A stretch of 64,000 nucleotides of DNA, from the NCBI GenBank assembly GCA_963704615.1, contig OY969923.1, positions 1,054,001 through 1,118,000 on the forward strand, read 5' to 3'. This DNA comes from Bog-756 sp963704615 (lineage in GTDB: Bacteria > Actinomycetota > Acidimicrobiia > Acidimicrobiales > RAAP-2). The first letter of the stretch is position 1, and each line of letters begins with the position of its first letter. The notes under the pieces were generated by a model. It was not told where the DNA came from, searched no databases, and saw only the letters and a program-made list of their open reading frames with translations. The translations under genes were made by a program, and so were the position numbers. Positions 63,108 through 64,000 of the stretch are shown here, piece after piece.

Positions 63108-64000
63108 GTGCGCTCACTGATCACCGGCGGTCGGGGCTTCGTGGGCCACTGGCTGGGCGACTACCTCCGTGAGCTCGGGGACCAGGTGGTGGCCATCGAT
63201 CAGGAGGTCGAGATCACCGATCCGGCCGCCCTGCTGACAGCCATGTCGGATGCGGCTCCCGACGCCGTCTACCACCTGGCCGCCCTGGCCAACGTCGGTG
63301 AGTCCTGGGACGATCCGCTCCGCGTTCTCGAGGTCAATGTCATCGGAACCGGGGCGATGTTGGCCGCCGCCCGCCAGTGCGGCACCGACCCCCGCGTCCT
63401 GGTCATCAGTTCGGCCGAGGTCTACGGCGCGGTCACCGACCCGGCTCTCCTGCCTCTCGACGAGGAGTCGCCCACGGCTCCCCTCACGCCCTATGCGGCC
63501 AGCAAACTGGCCGGGGAGGCCCTGGCCACCCAGGCCCATCTGGGCCACCACCAACACGTGGTCACCGTGCGGCCGTTCAACCACATCGGTCCAGGTCAGA
63601 GTCCTGGCTTCGCCGTCTCGGCGTTGGCCAAGCGCATCGTGGAGGCGGAACGGAACGAGGCCTCGACCATCCCGGTCGGCAATCTGTCGGCCCGGCGTGA
63701 CTTCACCGACGTCCGGGACGTGGTCAGGGCCTACCGACTCCTCATCGAGTCCGGCCGACCGGGGACCGTCTACAACGTGTGCACGGGCCGTGACGTCTCG
63801 ATCGAGGAGATCGCCGGCCGGCTGCTCGATCTGGCCGGCACCACACTCGAATTGGAGATTGACTCCTCACTGGTCCGACCGGTGGAGGTCCCGGTGCTGA
63901 GGGGTGACCCCAGTCGCCTGGCCGCGGCCACCGGCTGGAAGCCGGAGATCCCACTGGAGCAGACCCTGGCCGACGTCCTGGCCTACTGGCGCGACCAGGC
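63108..64000 (+). CDS. extended SDR, GDP-4-keto-6-deoxymannose reductase-like, 3'-truncated
   Basis: At least 297 residues, open to the end of the window. It starts MRSLITGGRGFVGHWLGDYL, then AALANVGESWDDP, ISSAEVYG, Tyr-x3-Lys in TPYAASKLAGE, and RPFNHIGPGQSPGF. This is the GDP-mannose-derived RMD/GMD neighbourhood; the NVGESWDDP form fits RMD, which makes GDP-D-rhamnose. It would use product from the nucleotidyltransferase at 53.9 kb through a GDP-mannose dehydratase not seen here. A related epimerase activity cannot be excluded. Confidence 0.8.
   Translation, partial: MRSLITGGRGFVGHWLGDYLRELGDQVVAIDQEVEITDPAALLTAMSDAAPDAVYHLAALANVGESWDDPLRVLEVNVIGTGAMLAAARQCGTDPRVLVISSAEVYGAVTDPALLPLDEESPTAPLTPYAASKLAGEALATQAHLGHHQHVVTVRPFNHIGPGQSPGFAVSALAKRIVEAERNEASTIPVGNLSARRDFTDVRDVVRAYRLLIESGRPGTVYNVCTGRDVSIEEIAGRLLDLAGTTLELEIDSSLVRPVEVPVLRGDPSRLAAATGWKPEIPLEQTLADVLAYWRDQ

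Overview
The window is high-GC DNA from an actinomycete-type bacterium, most likely class Acidimicrobiia. This placement is inferred from gene content, since no rRNA gene is present. The pointers are F420 biosynthesis genes (cofD, cofE), a mycothiol-dependent-isomerase family protein, a SUF locus carrying a Rieske ferredoxin, a homodimeric pyruvate dehydrogenase E1 and a B12-dependent acyl-CoA mutase. Many start codons sit 6-9 bases downstream of a TANNNT -10 box with no ribosome binding site, which points to widespread leaderless transcription. I found no tRNA, rRNA, CRISPR array, insertion sequence or phage gene.

Layout. 1-6.8 kb: an iron-sulfur assembly (SUF) locus in two opposed halves, sufD(partial)-Rieske-sufC on + and sufC(second copy)-sufS-sufU on -, with an AT-richer phytanoyl-CoA-dioxygenase-like gene and a DinB/MDMPI-family gene between them. 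6.9-13.5 kb: glycogen debranching enzyme, MBL hydrolase, acyl-CoA dehydrogenase, membrane-anchored unknown, thiE, HhH-GPD repair protein and a 75-residue unknown. 13.8-22.4 kb: DUF2079-type membrane protein, aceE, rnhA, a type II 3-hydroxyacyl-CoA-dehydrogenase-like SDR, an ABC-2 exporter and a methyltransferase. 22.6-27.3 kb: a lipoate module, lpdA-sucB followed by one continuous gene encoding LipB fused to LipA. 27.3-39.6 kb: M24 peptidase, an SDR with a replaced catalytic Tyr/Lys pair, metH divergent from a PduO-type cobalamin adenosyltransferase, pepA, gpsA, secreted and unknown proteins, and a nitroreductase. 39.7-46.5 kb: rhodanese-MoeB/ThiF fusion, methylmalonyl-CoA-mutase-type large subunit, M20 amidohydrolase, and acyl-CoA carboxylase alpha subunit divergent from birA. 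46.5-64 kb: a surface-glycan region (rmlB-like, rmlD, ugd, UDP-xylose synthase, two GT2s, a Thr-rich membrane protein, a sugar-1-phosphate nucleotidyltransferase, an epimerase, three GT4s and an RMD-like reductase running off the end), interrupted by a DEAD-box helicase with a structured leader and by cofE/cofD.

How the parts work together. SUF supplies Fe-S clusters, which LipA consumes. LipB-LipA builds lipoyl groups on the E2 encoded just upstream, and that E2 works with Lpd and probably AceE. The adenosyltransferase supplies AdoCbl to the mutase, MetH uses methyl-B12, and BirA biotinylates the adjacent carboxylase. In the glycan region, dTDP-, UDP- and GDP-sugar enzymes feed the glycosyltransferases. 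rmlA, rmlC, a clear GDP-mannose 4,6-dehydratase and a flippase are not in the window.

The best candidates for something unusual are the LipB-LipA fusion, the duplicated sufC with a palindrome over its promoter, the hairpin leader of the DEAD-box helicase, the Thr-Cys-Glu active site of the RmlB homologue, and a frameshift in a G run in the third GT4.
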